Source of the DNA: Ensifer sp. IC4062
Lineage (GTDB): Bacteria > Pseudomonadota > Alphaproteobacteria > Rhizobiales > Rhizobiaceae
Assembly (NCBI RefSeq): GCF_020193575.1
Contig: NZ_JADYVD010000027.1
Location: forward strand, 34,198 to 98,197
DNA: 64,000 nucleotides
Direction of reading: 5' to 3'
Within the stretch, counting starts at the first letter, position 1; each line of letters starts with the position of its first letter. This document shows positions 36,466-45,666 of the stretch, in pieces. Made by a program: the position numbers and the translations under genes. The notes under the pieces were generated by a model. The model saw only the letters and a list, made by a program, of their open reading frames with translations. It did no database searches and was not told the DNA's origin.

Positions 36466-37595
36466 TGGGGATGTTTTTCCTTGAGGAAGCTCAGCACCTC
36501 GGAAGCCGGAACGTCATCTGCGACAAAGGACTGGCCGATGCCCCTGGTCAGGATGAAGGTGAGTTTGCCCCCCTTCACCTTCTTGTCCTGGGCGATCGCG
36601 TCCATCAGCCGCTCGGCCGGCGGCAGGCTGCCGGGTATGTCGGCCATCTTCGTCGGCAGGCCGACCGCTTTGAGATGGGTTTCCACGCGGCGCGCATCGT
36701 CCGGGCTCGCGAGGTTCATGCGGGCAGAAAACTCGTGTGCCAGCACCATGCCGATCGCAACACCCTCGCCGTGCACGAGACGCGCGCTGTCATACTCGGT
36801 CGCCGCCTCCAGGGCGTGGCCGAAGGTGTGTCCGAGGTTGAGAAGCGCGCGCAAGCCATTCTCGCGTTCGTCGGCAGCCACGACGTCGGCCTTCGCCTGG
36901 CAACTGACGGCGATGGCCTCGATCCGCGCCGGCCCTCCGGCGAAGACCGCATGCCAGTTCCGTTCGAGCCAGTCGAAAAATTCCGGCTTGTCGATCAGGC
37001 CGTATTTGGCGACTTCCGCGTAACCCGCCCGGAATTCGCGCGGGCTCAAGGTATCAAGCACGTCAGTGTCGGCGAGGACGAGGTCGGGTTGATGAAAGAC
37101 ACCGATCAGGTTCTTGCCGTGCGGTGAATTGATCCCGGTCTTGCCACCGACCGAGGAATCGACCTGTGCGAGCAGCGATGTCGGAACCTGGATGAAGCGC
37201 GAGCCGCGCCGGACGATGCCGGCGGCAAAGCCGGTGAGATCGCCGATGACGCCGCCGCCGAGCGCGATCACCGCGTCGTTCCGTTCGATCCTGGCGCCGA
37301 GCACGGTCTCGCACACGGGGATGAGATGATCGAAGCTCTTCGTCTTTTCGCCGGCCGGCAGTACGAGCGAGACCGCCTCGATGCCATTTTCCTTGAGGCT
37401 CGCCATCAGCGGCTGAAGGTAGCGCGGCGCAACGTTCTCGTCGGTGATGACTGCCATCTTCCGGCCCTTGAGGCGCGAAGCGATTTCCTTGCCCGCCGCG
37501 GCGATGAGGCCAGGGCCGATGAGAATGTCATAGGAGCGATCTCCAAGGTCGACACGGACCTTGCGTTCGGCGGCGGATGTCACATGGCTATTCAT
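36462..37595 (-). CDS. aroB: 3-dehydroquinate synthase
   Basis: The second enzyme of the shikimate pathway; it cyclises DAHP to 3-dehydroquinate with NAD and zinc. The 377-residue protein has the signatures ALGGGVIGDLTGFAAG, PTSLLAQVDSSVGGKTGIN, and the metal-binding GHTFGHALE with GEGVAIGM. The start MNSHVTSAAERKVRVDLG at 37595 gives the known rhizobial length. Four bases separate it from the aroK stop, so aroK-aroB-CBS transporter form an operon. Confidence 0.96.
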   Translation of the reverse strand: MNSHVTSAAERKVRVDLGDRSYDILIGPGLIAAAGKEIASRLKGRKMAVITDENVAPRYLQPLMASLKENGIEAVSLVLPAGEKTKSFDHLIPVCETVLGARIERNDAVIALGGGVIGDLTGFAAGIVRRGSRFIQVPTSLLAQVDSSVGGKTGINSPHGKNLIGVFHQPDLVLADTDVLDTLSPREFRAGYAEVAKYGLIDKPEFFDWLERNWHAVFAGGPARIEAIAVSCQAKADVVAADERENGLRALLNLGHTFGHALEAATEYDSARLVHGEGVAIGMVLAHEFSARMNLASPDDARRVETHLKAVGLPTKMADIPGSLPPAERLMDAIAQDKKVKGGKLTFILTRGIGQSFVADDVPASEVLSFLKEKHPQ

Positions 37596-37599
37596 GATT

Positions 37600-38178
37600 T
37601 TAAGCTTTCTGGCGATCGGCGATTGCGGTGAGGACCTCCTCGACAATCGTCTCCTTCTTCACGTCGCGCGAAAGGACGGTCAGATCCGCCTCCGCATAGA
37701 TCGGGTAACGCGCGCGCATCAGGTTTTCGAGCGTCTGCTTCGGGTTCTCGGTTTTCAGAAGCGGCCGGGTCTCGCGCTTGTTTACCCGCTCCCACAGCAC
37801 GTCGAGATCCGCATTGAGCCAGATCGTCATGCCGCCCTTCTTGATCTGCCGACGCGAGCGTTCGTTGATGTATGCGCCGCCGCCAGTAGAGACCACCCGG
37901 GGACCAGATCTTAGCAGCCGTTTCAGCACGCGGGCCTCGAGCGCCCGAAACTCTTCCTCGCCATAGGCCGCGAAGAGCTCGCTGATCGTCATGCGGGAAA
38001 CCCGCTCGATCTCATGATCGGAATCGATGAAGGGAATGCCGAGCGCCTGCGCGGTCAGTCGACCGATTGCCGATTTTCCCGCTCCCATCAACCCGATGAA
38101 AACGAGATTGCGCTTACCGAGAGCGAGCTTCGCCCGTTCGGCAAGCGTCGCGGAAACCGGTTCGGTCACGTCGTTCAT
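37600..38178 (-). CDS. aroK: Shikimate kinase
   Basis: This enzyme phosphorylates shikimate at the 3-hydroxyl. The 192-residue P-loop kinase has Walker A GLMGAGKSAIGR, the shikimate-binding FIDSDHEIE and FRALEARVL, STGGGAYI, and the lid RETRPLL. A 20-residue N-terminal extension is common in rhizobia. First gene of the aroKB operon; its upstream region is shared with the divergent small protein/xerD pair. Confidence 0.95.
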   Translation of the reverse strand: MNDVTEPVSATLAERAKLALGKRNLVFIGLMGAGKSAIGRLTAQALGIPFIDSDHEIERVSRMTISELFAAYGEEEFRALEARVLKRLLRSGPRVVSTGGGAYINERSRRQIKKGGMTIWLNADLDVLWERVNKRETRPLLKTENPKQTLENLMRARYPIYAEADLTVLSRDVKKETIVEEVLTAIADRQKA

Positions 38179-38345
38179 TGCACTTCATTTTCCCCATTCC
38201 CCTCCGATATCGACAAATCGACGGGGAGCGTCAAGTCGTCGCGCGTGCCGCGCGACGCTTCTTGAACTCGGCAGCAGGGCCGTTCATATAGTTCACGCAC
38301 CCCCTGCAGACACATGGAAGGTGGCTGCAGGACTTGAAGAACGAC

Positions 38346-38382
38346 TGCATGATTTTAACCGGCTCCGATTAGAAATCATGCA
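38346..38382. repeat. Inner hairpin of family 1 repeat in the xerD upstream region
   Basis: TGCATGATTT (38346-38355) pairs perfectly with AAATCATGCA (38373-38382), enclosing TAACCGGCTCCGATTAG. It is the isolated inner module of the family 1 repeat and ends 12 bases before the small membrane protein's start, directly next to its AGGAG. Confidence 0.7.
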
Positions 38383-38394
38383 GAGGAGACCGAA

Positions 38395-38544
38395 ATGCCG
38401 ACCCTTTTCCGCTTCCTGTTCTTCTTGGCCGTCTTTGCCGCCATCATCTATGGCACGATGGTGGCACTCGTGACGTTCGTCGAGCCGGTCGAACGGGATG
38501 TGACGGTGCGCATTCCATCGGAACGGGTCAACAAACCGCAATGA
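38395..38544 (+). CDS. Small single-pass membrane protein upstream of xerD
   Basis: A 49-residue frame starting [20 protein letters not shown], with one hydrophobic helix (about 5-28) and a charged C-terminal tail ([20 protein letters not shown]). An AGAGGAG ribosome-binding site lies seven bases before the ATG. Its stop overlaps the xerD ATG by four bases (ATGA), which argues strongly that it is translated. The sequence resembles small rhizobial membrane proteins of unknown role. Too short for many gene finders. Confidence 0.82.
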   Translation: MPTLFRFLFFLAVFAAIIYGTMVALVTFVEPVERDVTVRIPSERVNKPQ

Positions 38545-39491
38545 CCGACCGATCCGCCGCCTATGTCGAATCCTTTCTGGAAATGATGAGCGCCGAGCGC
38601 GGCGCGGCCACCAATACGCTGCAATCCTATGGGCGCGATCTGGAAGACGCGCGCTGCTTCCTGCGGACCCGTGGCACACGGCTGGCCGATGCCTCCGCCG
38701 ACGATCTGAGAGGCTACCTTTCGCATCTCGCCGGCGAGGGCTTCAAATCCTCCTCGCAGGCGCGCCGCCTGTCCGCGTTGCGCCAGTTCTACAAATTTCT
38801 GTACGCCGAGGGCCTCAGAGGCGACGATCCGACCGGGATTCTTGACGCGCCGAAAAAGGCGCGCGCACTGCCGAAGACGCTCAGCATCGATGACGTGAAC
38901 CGACTGATCGGGCAGGCGGAAGCCGAAGCTGCCGCCGGCGGTGAAGACGCGCTGGCAAAACTGCGCATGCACGCGCTGATCGAACTTCTTTATGCGACGG
39001 GAATGCGTGTCAGCGAACTCGTCTCGCTGCCGGCAAGTGTGCTCTCGCAGAACGGCCGCTTCCTCGTCATTCGCGGCAAGGGTAACAAGGAAAGGTTGGT
39101 GCCGTTGTCGCAGGCCGCCATCGGCGCCATGCGCGCCTATGGCGACGCGCTCCGGTCGAGGAACGCGGAGGGCCGGCCCGAGGAGAGTCAATGGCTCTTT
39201 CCTTCCTACGGCAAGGCCGGCTATCTGCCGCGCCAGGTTTTCGCACGCGACCTGAAGGGCCTCGCGGCGCGCGCCGGCGTAAGGGTCGCGACGATCTCGC
39301 CGCACGTGCTGCGCCACGCCTTCGCCAGCCACCTGCTCGCCAACGGCGCCGACCTGCGCGCCGTGCAGGAACTGCTCGGTCACTCGGACATTTCAACGAC
39401 ACAAATCTATACGCATGTGCTTGAAGAACGGCTGCATGACCTCGTGCAAAACCATCACCCCCTTGCCAAACAGGCGAAAAAACAGGATTAG
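38541..39491 (+). CDS. xerD: Site-specific tyrosine recombinase XerD
   Basis: With XerC this enzyme resolves chromosome dimers at dif. The 316-residue protein has the N-terminal SAM-like DNA-binding domain (about 7-95) and a C-terminal catalytic domain. The catalytic set is R in [10 protein letters not shown] in [13 protein letters not shown]-x-x-R in [15 protein letters not shown] in [11 protein letters not shown], and the nucleophile Y in IYTHV. It is a housekeeping gene and not a mobile-element integrase. Translationally coupled to the preceding small protein. Confidence 0.95.
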   Translation: MTDRSAAYVESFLEMMSAERGAATNTLQSYGRDLEDARCFLRTRGTRLADASADDLRGYLSHLAGEGFKSSSQARRLSALRQFYKFLYAEGLRGDDPTGILDAPKKARALPKTLSIDDVNRLIGQAEAEAAAGGEDALAKLRMHALIELLYATGMRVSELVSLPASVLSQNGRFLVIRGKGNKERLVPLSQAAIGAMRAYGDALRSRNAEGRPEESQWLFPSYGKAGYLPRQVFARDLKGLAARAGVRVATISPHVLRHAFASHLLANGADLRAVQELLGHSDISTTQIYTHVLEERLHDLVQNHHPLAKQAKKQD

Positions 39492-39554
39492 GACCGCCGG
39501 GCAGGCTGGCTTCGACCGGACAGCCCTGTCGCAAATTGATCGGAAACGCATCTC

Positions 39555-40508
39555 ATGCACAACTATCTCGACTTCGAAAAACCCATCTCTGATCTCGAAG
39601 GCAAGATTCTCGAACTGAAGAAGCTCGCCAGCGAAGATGAGAGTGTGAACACATCCGACGAGATCGCGCGGCTTGAGGTGCGTGTACGCGACGCGATGGC
39701 AGAGATCTATTCCAAGCTGACGCCGTGGCAGAAGACGCAGGTCGCCCGCCACCCTTCACGCCCGCATTTCCTCGACTACGCCGCCGAACTCTTCACCGAA
39801 TTCACGCCGCTTGCCGGCGACCGCAACTTCGCCAACGACGATGCGATCCAGGCGGGCCTCGCCCGCTTTCGCGGCATGCCGGTCGCCATCCTCGGCCAGG
39901 AAAAGGGCAACGACACCAAGTCGCGCATCAAGCACAATTTCGGCAGCCCGCGCCCCGAAGGCTATCGCAAGGCGATCCGCGTCATGGAGATGGCCGACCG
40001 CTTCAGGCTGCCGCTGATTACGCTGGTCGACACGGCAGGCGCCTATCCGGGCGTCGGCGCCGAAGAACGTGGCCAGGCCGAGGCGATCGCCCGATCGACC
40101 GAAATGTGCCTCAACGTCAAGGTGCCGATCGTAACCGTGGTCATCGGCGAAGGCGGCTCCGGCGGCGCCATCGCGATCGCAACGGGCAACCGCGTCTATA
40201 TGCTGGAGCACTCGATCTACAGCGTCATCTCGCCGGAAGGCGCGGCCTCGATCCTGTGGCGCGATTCGACGCGCGCCAAGGAGGCCGCCAGCAGCATGAA
40301 GATCACCGCCGAGGACCTGAAATCGCTCGGCATCATCGACGGTATTATTCCCGAACCGGTCGGCGGCGCGCATCGCGACCCGGCGTCGGTCATCAGCCGC
40401 ACAGGGACCGTGATCGCCGACGCGCTCAAGGACCTGTCCGGCCGTAACGGCGATGAATTGCGGACGGACCGGCGACAGAAATACCTCAATATCGGCCGAA
40501 ATCTCTGA
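39555..40508 (+). CDS. accA: Acetyl-CoA carboxylase carboxyltransferase subunit alpha
   Basis: Half of the carboxyltransferase that makes malonyl-CoA for fatty acid synthesis. The 317-residue protein begins with the family helix [18 protein letters not shown]. It has the crotonase-fold motifs [34 protein letters not shown] and [14 protein letters not shown], and the late [12 protein letters not shown]. No zinc ribbon, as expected, since that is in AccD. It stands 63 bases after xerD with its own start signals. Confidence 0.97.
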   Translation: MHNYLDFEKPISDLEGKILELKKLASEDESVNTSDEIARLEVRVRDAMAEIYSKLTPWQKTQVARHPSRPHFLDYAAELFTEFTPLAGDRNFANDDAIQAGLARFRGMPVAILGQEKGNDTKSRIKHNFGSPRPEGYRKAIRVMEMADRFRLPLITLVDTAGAYPGVGAEERGQAEAIARSTEMCLNVKVPIVTVVIGEGGSGGAIAIATGNRVYMLEHSIYSVISPEGAASILWRDSTRAKEAASSMKITAEDLKSLGIIDGIIPEPVGGAHRDPASVISRTGTVIADALKDLSGRNGDELRTDRRQKYLNIGRNL

Positions 40509-40719
40509 ACCATTGCGATTAAAACGCCGGCAAGGCAACCGGAAATCAAACTGTGGCCAAATCTTGGCCATATTCGTGCGGTCATGAAAGACGGCGTGCG
40601 CAGGGGGATCCTGCAGGGTTAAGATTTCGTGAAGAATAATCGCTTACTGATTCGTTGAGGGCGCTCCTCGACGGGTACGGCGCTCAATGACGGATTGTGT
40701 TTTTAACGGGCCTCTGCCG

Positions 40720-42159
40720 ATGCGTTTCAGGAACCTTGTCGCCACCGCCGCTATTGCAGCCGCGCTCGCCGGCTGCACCAACGAGACGCTCGATTCGGTC
40801 AATCTTTCCTCGGTCAAGAACAAGACCGAGTACCAGCTTTCCAGCAAGATGACCGCGAAGATGCGCGAACTCGGGATGCAGAAGACGTCTCCGATCGCAC
40901 TGCGCATCTTCAAGGAGGAGGGCACGCTCGAAGTCTGGAAGGCTAACGCGGCCAACCGTTTTCAGCTCTTGAAGAGTTACAAGATCTGCGCGTGGTCCGG
41001 AAAGCTCGGCCCCAAGGTGAAGGAAGGCGACCGGCAGGCTCCGGAAGGATTCTACCCGCTGTTCCCACACCAGATGAATCCGAATTCCAATTATTACCTC
41101 GCGATCAATACGGGCTTCCCGAACACGTACGACAAGGCGAACGGCCGCTCCGGCACGCATCTGATGATACATGGCGCCTGCTCTTCCTCAGGCTGCTACT
41201 CGATGACGGACGAGCAGATGATCGAGATCTTCGCGCTTGCGCGTGATGCCTTCAAGGGCGGACAGCAGAGCGTCCAACTCCAGGCCTTTCCCTTCCGTAT
41301 GACAGCGGAGAACATGGCCCGCCATCGCGACAACCCGAACATCGAGTTCTGGAAAATGCTGAAGACGGGCTACGACCAGTTCGAGGTGACGAAGCGCCCG
41401 CCGGAAGTGAAGGTCTGCGAGAGGCAGTACGTCTTCAATCAGCAGAGCGACGGCACGTTCAATCCAATGGACCAATGCCCCGCCATGTCGACGCCGCCGT
41501 CGCTGCAGGTAGCGATGGCCAGCTTCGAAAAGGACTATCAGCGCGATTACGACAAGGCGCTGAAGAAGTACGAAGGCATGGTCTGGTATGAGCCTACCGA
41601 AGCGGAGCGGAAGGCGATCGTCGCCGACCAGCGCAAGGGCCGCGAGCTCGCCTATGCCCCCACGGGCACTTCGCTCGATGCCGGCAAGATGATGAAGGTG
41701 AGCGAGCTCGAAAAGAAGGTCGCCGACGAGAAGGCGATCGAGGAAGCCAAGCAGGCGGCGCTGATCCAAAGGGAGGCGCTGGAGAAAGCGACCCGAGGCG
41801 GCGCGAGCGTGCCGGTGCCGCAGGCAAGCCCGATCGAGCGCCCTGTTCTGCAGGCCGCCATCCAGCCGGCGCCCGCCAGGAAATCCTTCTGGAACCTGTT
41901 CTCGGCAAGCGAGCCTGAAGCCGCGGCCCCCGCGCCGACGGCGCAGACACCCGAGCAGCCGGCCGCGGTTCAGCCCGCTGCGACGCAGCCCGCAGCAAAC
42001 CAGCAGCCGGCGGCAGCCAACCAGAAGCAGGCACCCGCGCCGGCCGGCAGCAACGCACAAGTGGCAGCGGCCCCAGCGGAAAACCCGCAGGCGGCAGCCG
42101 AACAACCCGCCGCCGAGCAGCCGAAGAAGCGCCCGTTCTGGAAGATCTGGGGCAATTGA
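40720..42159 (+). CDS. Murein L,D-transpeptidase (YkuD/YafK-type) lipoprotein
   Basis: A 479-residue predicted lipoprotein: signal peptide with lipobox LAGC near residue 20, then a YkuD-type catalytic domain. The active-site region HLMIHGACSSSGCYSM holds the histidine and nucleophilic cysteine. The closest well-known relative is E. coli YafK/DpaA, which detaches Braun lipoprotein from peptidoglycan. The C-terminal third is a Lys/Glu helix followed by an Ala-Pro-Gln-rich stretch and a basic end PKKRPFWKIWGN. The start at 40720 is chosen because it places the signal peptide at the N-terminus; ATG 40687 lies upstream. It overlaps the TusA-like gene by one base. Confidence 0.87.
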   Translation: MRFRNLVATAAIAAALAGCTNETLDSVNLSSVKNKTEYQLSSKMTAKMRELGMQKTSPIALRIFKEEGTLEVWKANAANRFQLLKSYKICAWSGKLGPKVKEGDRQAPEGFYPLFPHQMNPNSNYYLAINTGFPNTYDKANGRSGTHLMIHGACSSSGCYSMTDEQMIEIFALARDAFKGGQQSVQLQAFPFRMTAENMARHRDNPNIEFWKMLKTGYDQFEVTKRPPEVKVCERQYVFNQQSDGTFNPMDQCPAMSTPPSLQVAMASFEKDYQRDYDKALKKYEGMVWYEPTEAERKAIVADQRKGRELAYAPTGTSLDAGKMMKVSELEKKVADEKAIEEAKQAALIQREALEKATRGGASVPVPQASPIERPVLQAAIQPAPARKSFWNLFSASEPEAAAPAPTAQTPEQPAAVQPAATQPAANQQPAAANQKQAPAPAGSNAQVAAAPAENPQAAAEQPAAEQPKKRPFWKIWGN

Positions 42160-42395
42160 TGCCGGACGAACCCAGGACCGTCTACGATCTGAGGGGGCTG
42201 AAATGCCCCCTTCCCGTTTTGAAGACGCGCAAGCGAATGCAGACGCTCGCTCCGGGCACCCTGCTCGAAATCGAGACGACGGACCCGCTCGCGGTGATCG
42301 ACATCCCGCATTTCTGCAACGAGGACGGACACCGGCTCGAGGAAGCCGCGCCGACCGAGGGCGGCCATCGCTTCCTCATCCGCAAGAAAGCGTAG
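42159..42395 (+). CDS. TusA family sulfurtransferase
   Basis: A 78-residue TusA-like protein with the hallmark LRGLKCPLPVLKTRKRM, whose CPxP cysteine carries persulfide sulfur. Partners could include tRNA thiolation or molybdenum cofactor sulfuration. A second conserved cysteine lies in HFCNEDGHRL. The ATG shares its first base with the stop of the preceding lipoprotein gene (TGATG), so translation is coupled although the functions seem unrelated. Confidence 0.9.
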   Translation: MPDEPRTVYDLRGLKCPLPVLKTRKRMQTLAPGTLLEIETTDPLAVIDIPHFCNEDGHRLEEAAPTEGGHRFLIRKKA

Positions 42396-42506
42396 CGAAA
42401 ACATCGCCGCTTCGGCGTCCCGTATTCCTGCTGCTCTCACCACCGAGAGGCTCCAAGCCGGTCGGAGTTCTTGCTATGATCGGCGAAATGCGATGCGGGC
42501 TCAACA

Positions 42507-42989
42507 ATGAACGATGGGAGCGGCAATCTTGACGACAGGTCCGGCGCGGCGGTGCGGCCGCCGATCGTCTGGGCACTGGCGGTCGTGGCGGGGCGTGTGA
42601 TTGACGTGGTCTACCCGCTGCCTTTTCTGCCGGCGGCGGTGCCGGCCGGTTGGTTGGGCGCCATTATATTCCTCGCCGGCTTGGCACTGTTGATCTGGGC
42701 GGCGATGACCTTCCGCCAGGCGGGAACGAACATCCCGACCACCCAGCCGACGACGACGATCGTCGAAGAGGGGCCTTACCGCTACAGCCGTAACCCGATC
42801 TACATCGGCATGTTTCTCGGCCTGATCGGCCTCGCCGTCGGTTTCGACAGCCTGTGGCTCCTCATCCTGCTGGTGCCGTTTTACTTCGTCATCCGCTACC
42901 TGGTGGTCGCCCGAGAAGAAGCCTATCTCGAACGCAAGTTCGGCGACGCCTATCGCGGCTACAAGAGCCGCGTTCGCCGCTGGCTGTGA
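42507..42989 (+). CDS. Isoprenylcysteine carboxyl methyltransferase family protein
   Basis: A 160-residue inner-membrane protein with about four hydrophobic segments and the ICMT/PEMT signature GPYRYSRNPIYIG, followed by the C-terminal EEAYLERKFGDAYRGYKSRVRRWL that closes the SAM site. Bacterial members are of unknown substrate; some act on phospholipids or other lipophilic thiols. GGGAGCGG precedes the start region. It stands alone, convergent with the CobW-like gene. Confidence 0.88.
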   Translation: MNDGSGNLDDRSGAAVRPPIVWALAVVAGRVIDVVYPLPFLPAAVPAGWLGAIIFLAGLALLIWAAMTFRQAGTNIPTTQPTTTIVEEGPYRYSRNPIYIGMFLGLIGLAVGFDSLWLLILLVPFYFVIRYLVVAREEAYLERKFGDAYRGYKSRVRRWL

Positions 42990-43028
42990 AAGCCAAGCCG
43001 CAGGCAACTTGAGAAGTTCGGCGCTGAT

Positions 43029-44192
43029 CTAGAATTTCACTCCGGGAACCGCAAGCGGATTATCCGCGAGCGCTTGCGCGTCCGGCCGGTCGATCCGCGG
43101 CTTGCCGGTGAAGGCATCGAAGAGGTCGCGCACGAATGCTTCCTCGAGCCCCTTGGTGATCAGCACCATGCGCGTGCGCCGGTCGTCAGGATCGGGCCAG
43201 GCGGCCAGCCGCTCCGGCGCATGAAAAACGGTCTGCACACCGTGCAGGACGAGCGGCCGTTCGGGATTGTCCGCCACGGAAACGACCGCCTTCATCCGCA
43301 ATAGCTTTTCGCCATGGGCCGAACGCAATAGATCGATGAACATCTCCAGCGCCATCGGCTCGATCGGACGGTCGTGCACGATGCTGAAGGACCGGATGTC
43401 CGAGCCGTGGCGCGTGACATCGTGATGGTGGTGATCACGGTGCCCATGATGATGATGATGATGATGGTCATGCCCATGGTGGACGTGATCATGATCATGG
43501 TGATCATGATCGGCGTGCGCTTCGTCCTGAAGCCAACGGCCGACATCGGCAACCTTGGTCGACGCGTCATAGAGACCGCAGGCGAACAGTTCCGCACGGC
43601 CCGCCTCGTCCGTATCGCCGTCAATGACGGGCGCGCGCGGATTAAGATCCCTGAGCCGCTCCAGGAGCCGGTCGCGCTCTGCGTCATTGGCGCGCTTGGT
43701 CTTGCTGATGACGAGCCGGTCGGCAACCGCGACCTGCTTCAAGGCTTCCACGTGGTTCGCGATCGTCTGCAACCCGTTGACCGCGTCCACGACCGTGACG
43801 ACACCGTCCAGCCGGAAGTTCTGCGCGATGACCGGATTGCCGAGCACCGATTGCAGCACCGGCGCCGGATCGGCAAGCCCGGTCGTTTCTATGACGACGC
43901 GTCTCAGCGGTTTGATGCGGCCGGTCTGCATCCGGTCCATGAGGTCGGCGAGCGTATCGACAAGCTCGCCGCGTACCGTGCAGCAGAGGCACCCGTCGGA
44001 AAGCTCGATCACACCATCGCTCGACGCCTCGACCAGCAGGTGGTCGATCGAAATATCGCCGAATTCGTTGATGATCACCGCGGTATCAGCGAGGTCGGGA
44101 TCCTTGAGCAAGCGATTGAGAAGCGTCGTCTTGCCCGCACCGAGGAAGCCGGTGAGGATCGATACCGACACCACCGGCAATGGACCGTTCAT
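43029..44192 (-). CDS. CobW/COG0523-type metal-handling GTPase with histidine-rich loop
   Basis: A 387-residue G3E GTPase. The P-loop is GFLGAGKTTLLN, the metal-binding CxCC motif is GCLCCTVRGEL, switch II is ETTGLADP, and the base-recognition motif is SKTKRAND. Between the GTPase and the C-terminal CobW domain lies a segment of about 38 residues, more than half of them histidine, encoded at about 43430-43540. Family members deliver zinc, cobalt or other metals; the loop suggests zinc or nickel storage. It follows a D-alanyl-D-alanine carboxypeptidase gene on the same strand with a strong palindrome in between. Confidence 0.9.
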   Translation of the reverse strand: MNGPLPVVSVSILTGFLGAGKTTLLNRLLKDPDLADTAVIINEFGDISIDHLLVEASSDGVIELSDGCLCCTVRGELVDTLADLMDRMQTGRIKPLRRVVIETTGLADPAPVLQSVLGNPVIAQNFRLDGVVTVVDAVNGLQTIANHVEALKQVAVADRLVISKTKRANDAERDRLLERLRDLNPRAPVIDGDTDEAGRAELFACGLYDASTKVADVGRWLQDEAHADHDHHDHDHVHHGHDHHHHHHHGHRDHHHHDVTRHGSDIRSFSIVHDRPIEPMALEMFIDLLRSAHGEKLLRMKAVVSVADNPERPLVLHGVQTVFHAPERLAAWPDPDDRRTRMVLITKGLEEAFVRDLFDAFTGKPRIDRPDAQALADNPLAVPGVKF

Positions 44193-44214
44193 GGCGGACT
44201 CCGTTTTAGATCAC

Positions 44215-44247
44215 GCTGACTTAGGGTCGAAACGACCCGAAGTCAGC
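44215..44247. repeat. 33-base palindrome upstream of the CobW-like gene
   Basis: GCTGACTT (44215-44222) and GGGTCG pair with CGACCC and AAGTCAGC (44240-44247) around an AAA centre, with one mismatch. It looks like a short dispersed rhizobial palindrome. Its place between dac and the GTPase gene means it could act as a terminator or a processing site. Confidence 0.7.
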
Positions 44248-44293
44248 TTTGAGACGCGGGACGCGAGCCGAAGGCCGCGCATTATTATCCCGC

Positions 44294-45421
44294 TCAAAAA
44301 GTCGGGCGAGGAACCGGGATCGGCACGTTGGCGATCTCGGCGACGTCCCCCTGCCCCGCGACATCGCTGCCGGACTTGGCGGTCTTGTCGCTGCCGGGGA
44401 TAAGCCCCGCAAAAGCAAGCTTCAGCGGACGGTTGATCTCGTGGATATAGGGAGAAAGCAGCTTCTGGCGGCCGGCTTCGTCGCGGCCTTCGCTGCGCAC
44501 CTTCGCCGCGGCCTTGGAGCAGATCTCCTTGCTTATATCGGCAACGATGTCGCGGCCCTCGCCGTAGGGGGCGATCTGCGTCAGAGACTGCTTGCCGGCA
44601 TCGCTGGTCGTTAGCGCCATCTGCAACAGACGTGCGGACTCGTCGGCCCGGGCGCCGAGACTGTCCTCCCCGAGAACGATCGAAATAACGCTGCGGCCAG
44701 CGCGCGTCGCCGACGAGACCTGGTTGAAGCCCGAGGCGCAGATAAAGCCGGTCTTCATGCCGTCCGCGCCGTCGAAGCGGCCGATCAGCATATTGTAGTT
44801 GGCATAGTCCTTCTTGCCGGTGGTGAAGCCCTCCAGCGAGAAATAGGAAGCGTATTCGGGGAATTCGCGCTTCAATGTGATGGCAAGCACAGCGAGGTCA
44901 CGCGCCGTCGTATACTGACCCCCACCGGGCAGCCCGTTGGCATTGATGAAATGCGACGAGGTCATGCCGATACGGCGTGCCTCGGCATTCATCCGCTCGA
45001 TGAAGGCCGGCTCGGATCCGGCGACCGTTTCCGCGATGGCAACGGCAATGTCGTTTGCCGATTTCACCAGCATCATCTTCAGCGCGCTGTCGAGCGTCAT
45101 CGCCTGGCCGGGCTTGTAGAACATCTTGCTCGGCGGCTCGGACGCGGCGTTCTTCGTCATCACGACCGGGCTTTCCAGCGTCAACTGCCCCGTCTTGATC
45201 GCTCGAAAAGTCGTGTAGGCCGTCATCAGCTTGGTCAGCGATGCCGGGTACCATCTCTTGAAGATGTCCTGATGCTCGTAGACCTTGAGCGAATTGACGT
45301 CGACGACCAGCCGCGGATTGGCAGATGCGGGAAGCACCGCCGCCAGGAATGCCGCACAGGCTCCCGCGAGAACGCCCATCGCCCTCGCCCCGTCACGCCC
45401 CAAGTATCCACCTGTCACCAC
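44294..45421 (-). CDS. D-alanyl-D-alanine carboxypeptidase (serine-type, S11)
   Basis: A 375-residue penicillin-binding protein that trims the terminal D-Ala of peptidoglycan stem peptides. The SxxK motif is ASLTK near residue 61-64, SxN is KSANDIA, and KTG is DGMKTGF. An export signal is at the N-terminus; the GTG start at 45421 is chosen since it supplies the arginines of the signal's n-region and has GAGG upstream, while ATG 45379 would leave an uncharged signal. The C-terminal tail ends in a proline-rich VPIPVPRPTF, usual in rhizobial members. Likely the first gene of a unit with the CobW-like GTPase. Confidence 0.9.
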   Translation of the reverse strand: MVTGGYLGRDGARAMGVLAGACAAFLAAVLPASANPRLVVDVNSLKVYEHQDIFKRWYPASLTKLMTAYTTFRAIKTGQLTLESPVVMTKNAASEPPSKMFYKPGQAMTLDSALKMMLVKSANDIAVAIAETVAGSEPAFIERMNAEARRIGMTSSHFINANGLPGGGQYTTARDLAVLAITLKREFPEYASYFSLEGFTTGKKDYANYNMLIGRFDGADGMKTGFICASGFNQVSSATRAGRSVISIVLGEDSLGARADESARLLQMALTTSDAGKQSLTQIAPYGEGRDIVADISKEICSKAAAKVRSEGRDEAGRQKLLSPYIHEINRPLKLAFAGLIPGSDKTAKSGSDVAGQGDVAEIANVPIPVPRPTF

Positions 45422-45530
45422 AATCCGACCTCGAATTTCCGCAGTTGCCTCGCCTCGTTCCGGTATTTAGCCTATATGGCGAGGAGATGGCAAAGCCCAA
45501 TCCATGGCTGCCGCGCCAATCCACTGTGCC

Positions 45531-45634
45531 CTTACAGCGCCACGCGTCCAATAAGACGCGCAAAGGTCGCTGTAGAGCTTTGAGTTTCTGCGTGATTTTA
45601 TCCTTAAATCAGTTCTGATTTAAGGAATCATGCA
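45531..45634. repeat. Rhizobial palindromic mosaic repeat, family 1, inverted copy
   Basis: Outer palindrome CGCGTCCAATAAGACGCG, then CGCTGTAGAGCTTTGAGTTT (the reverse complement of the family core with changes), then inner hairpin TCCTTAAATCAGTTCTGATTTAAGGA inside TGATT..AATCATGCA. It lies between the divergent dac and M20 peptidase genes. Confidence 0.8.
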
Positions 45635-45666
45635 TTAGTGACCGAACAGACCGACAGGACGAACCT

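Noticed and set aside
38541..39491. Tyrosine recombinase considered as a mobile-element integrase
   Set aside because: Context (ATGA-coupled small gene, accA downstream, aroKB upstream) and the conserved motifs fit housekeeping XerD.
41900..42130. Ala/Pro/Gln-rich repeats that could be taken for a tandem repeat array or CRISPR-like feature
   Set aside because: They are irregular, in frame and encode the low-complexity C-terminus of the YkuD-type lipoprotein. No CRISPR repeat/spacer pattern is present in the window.
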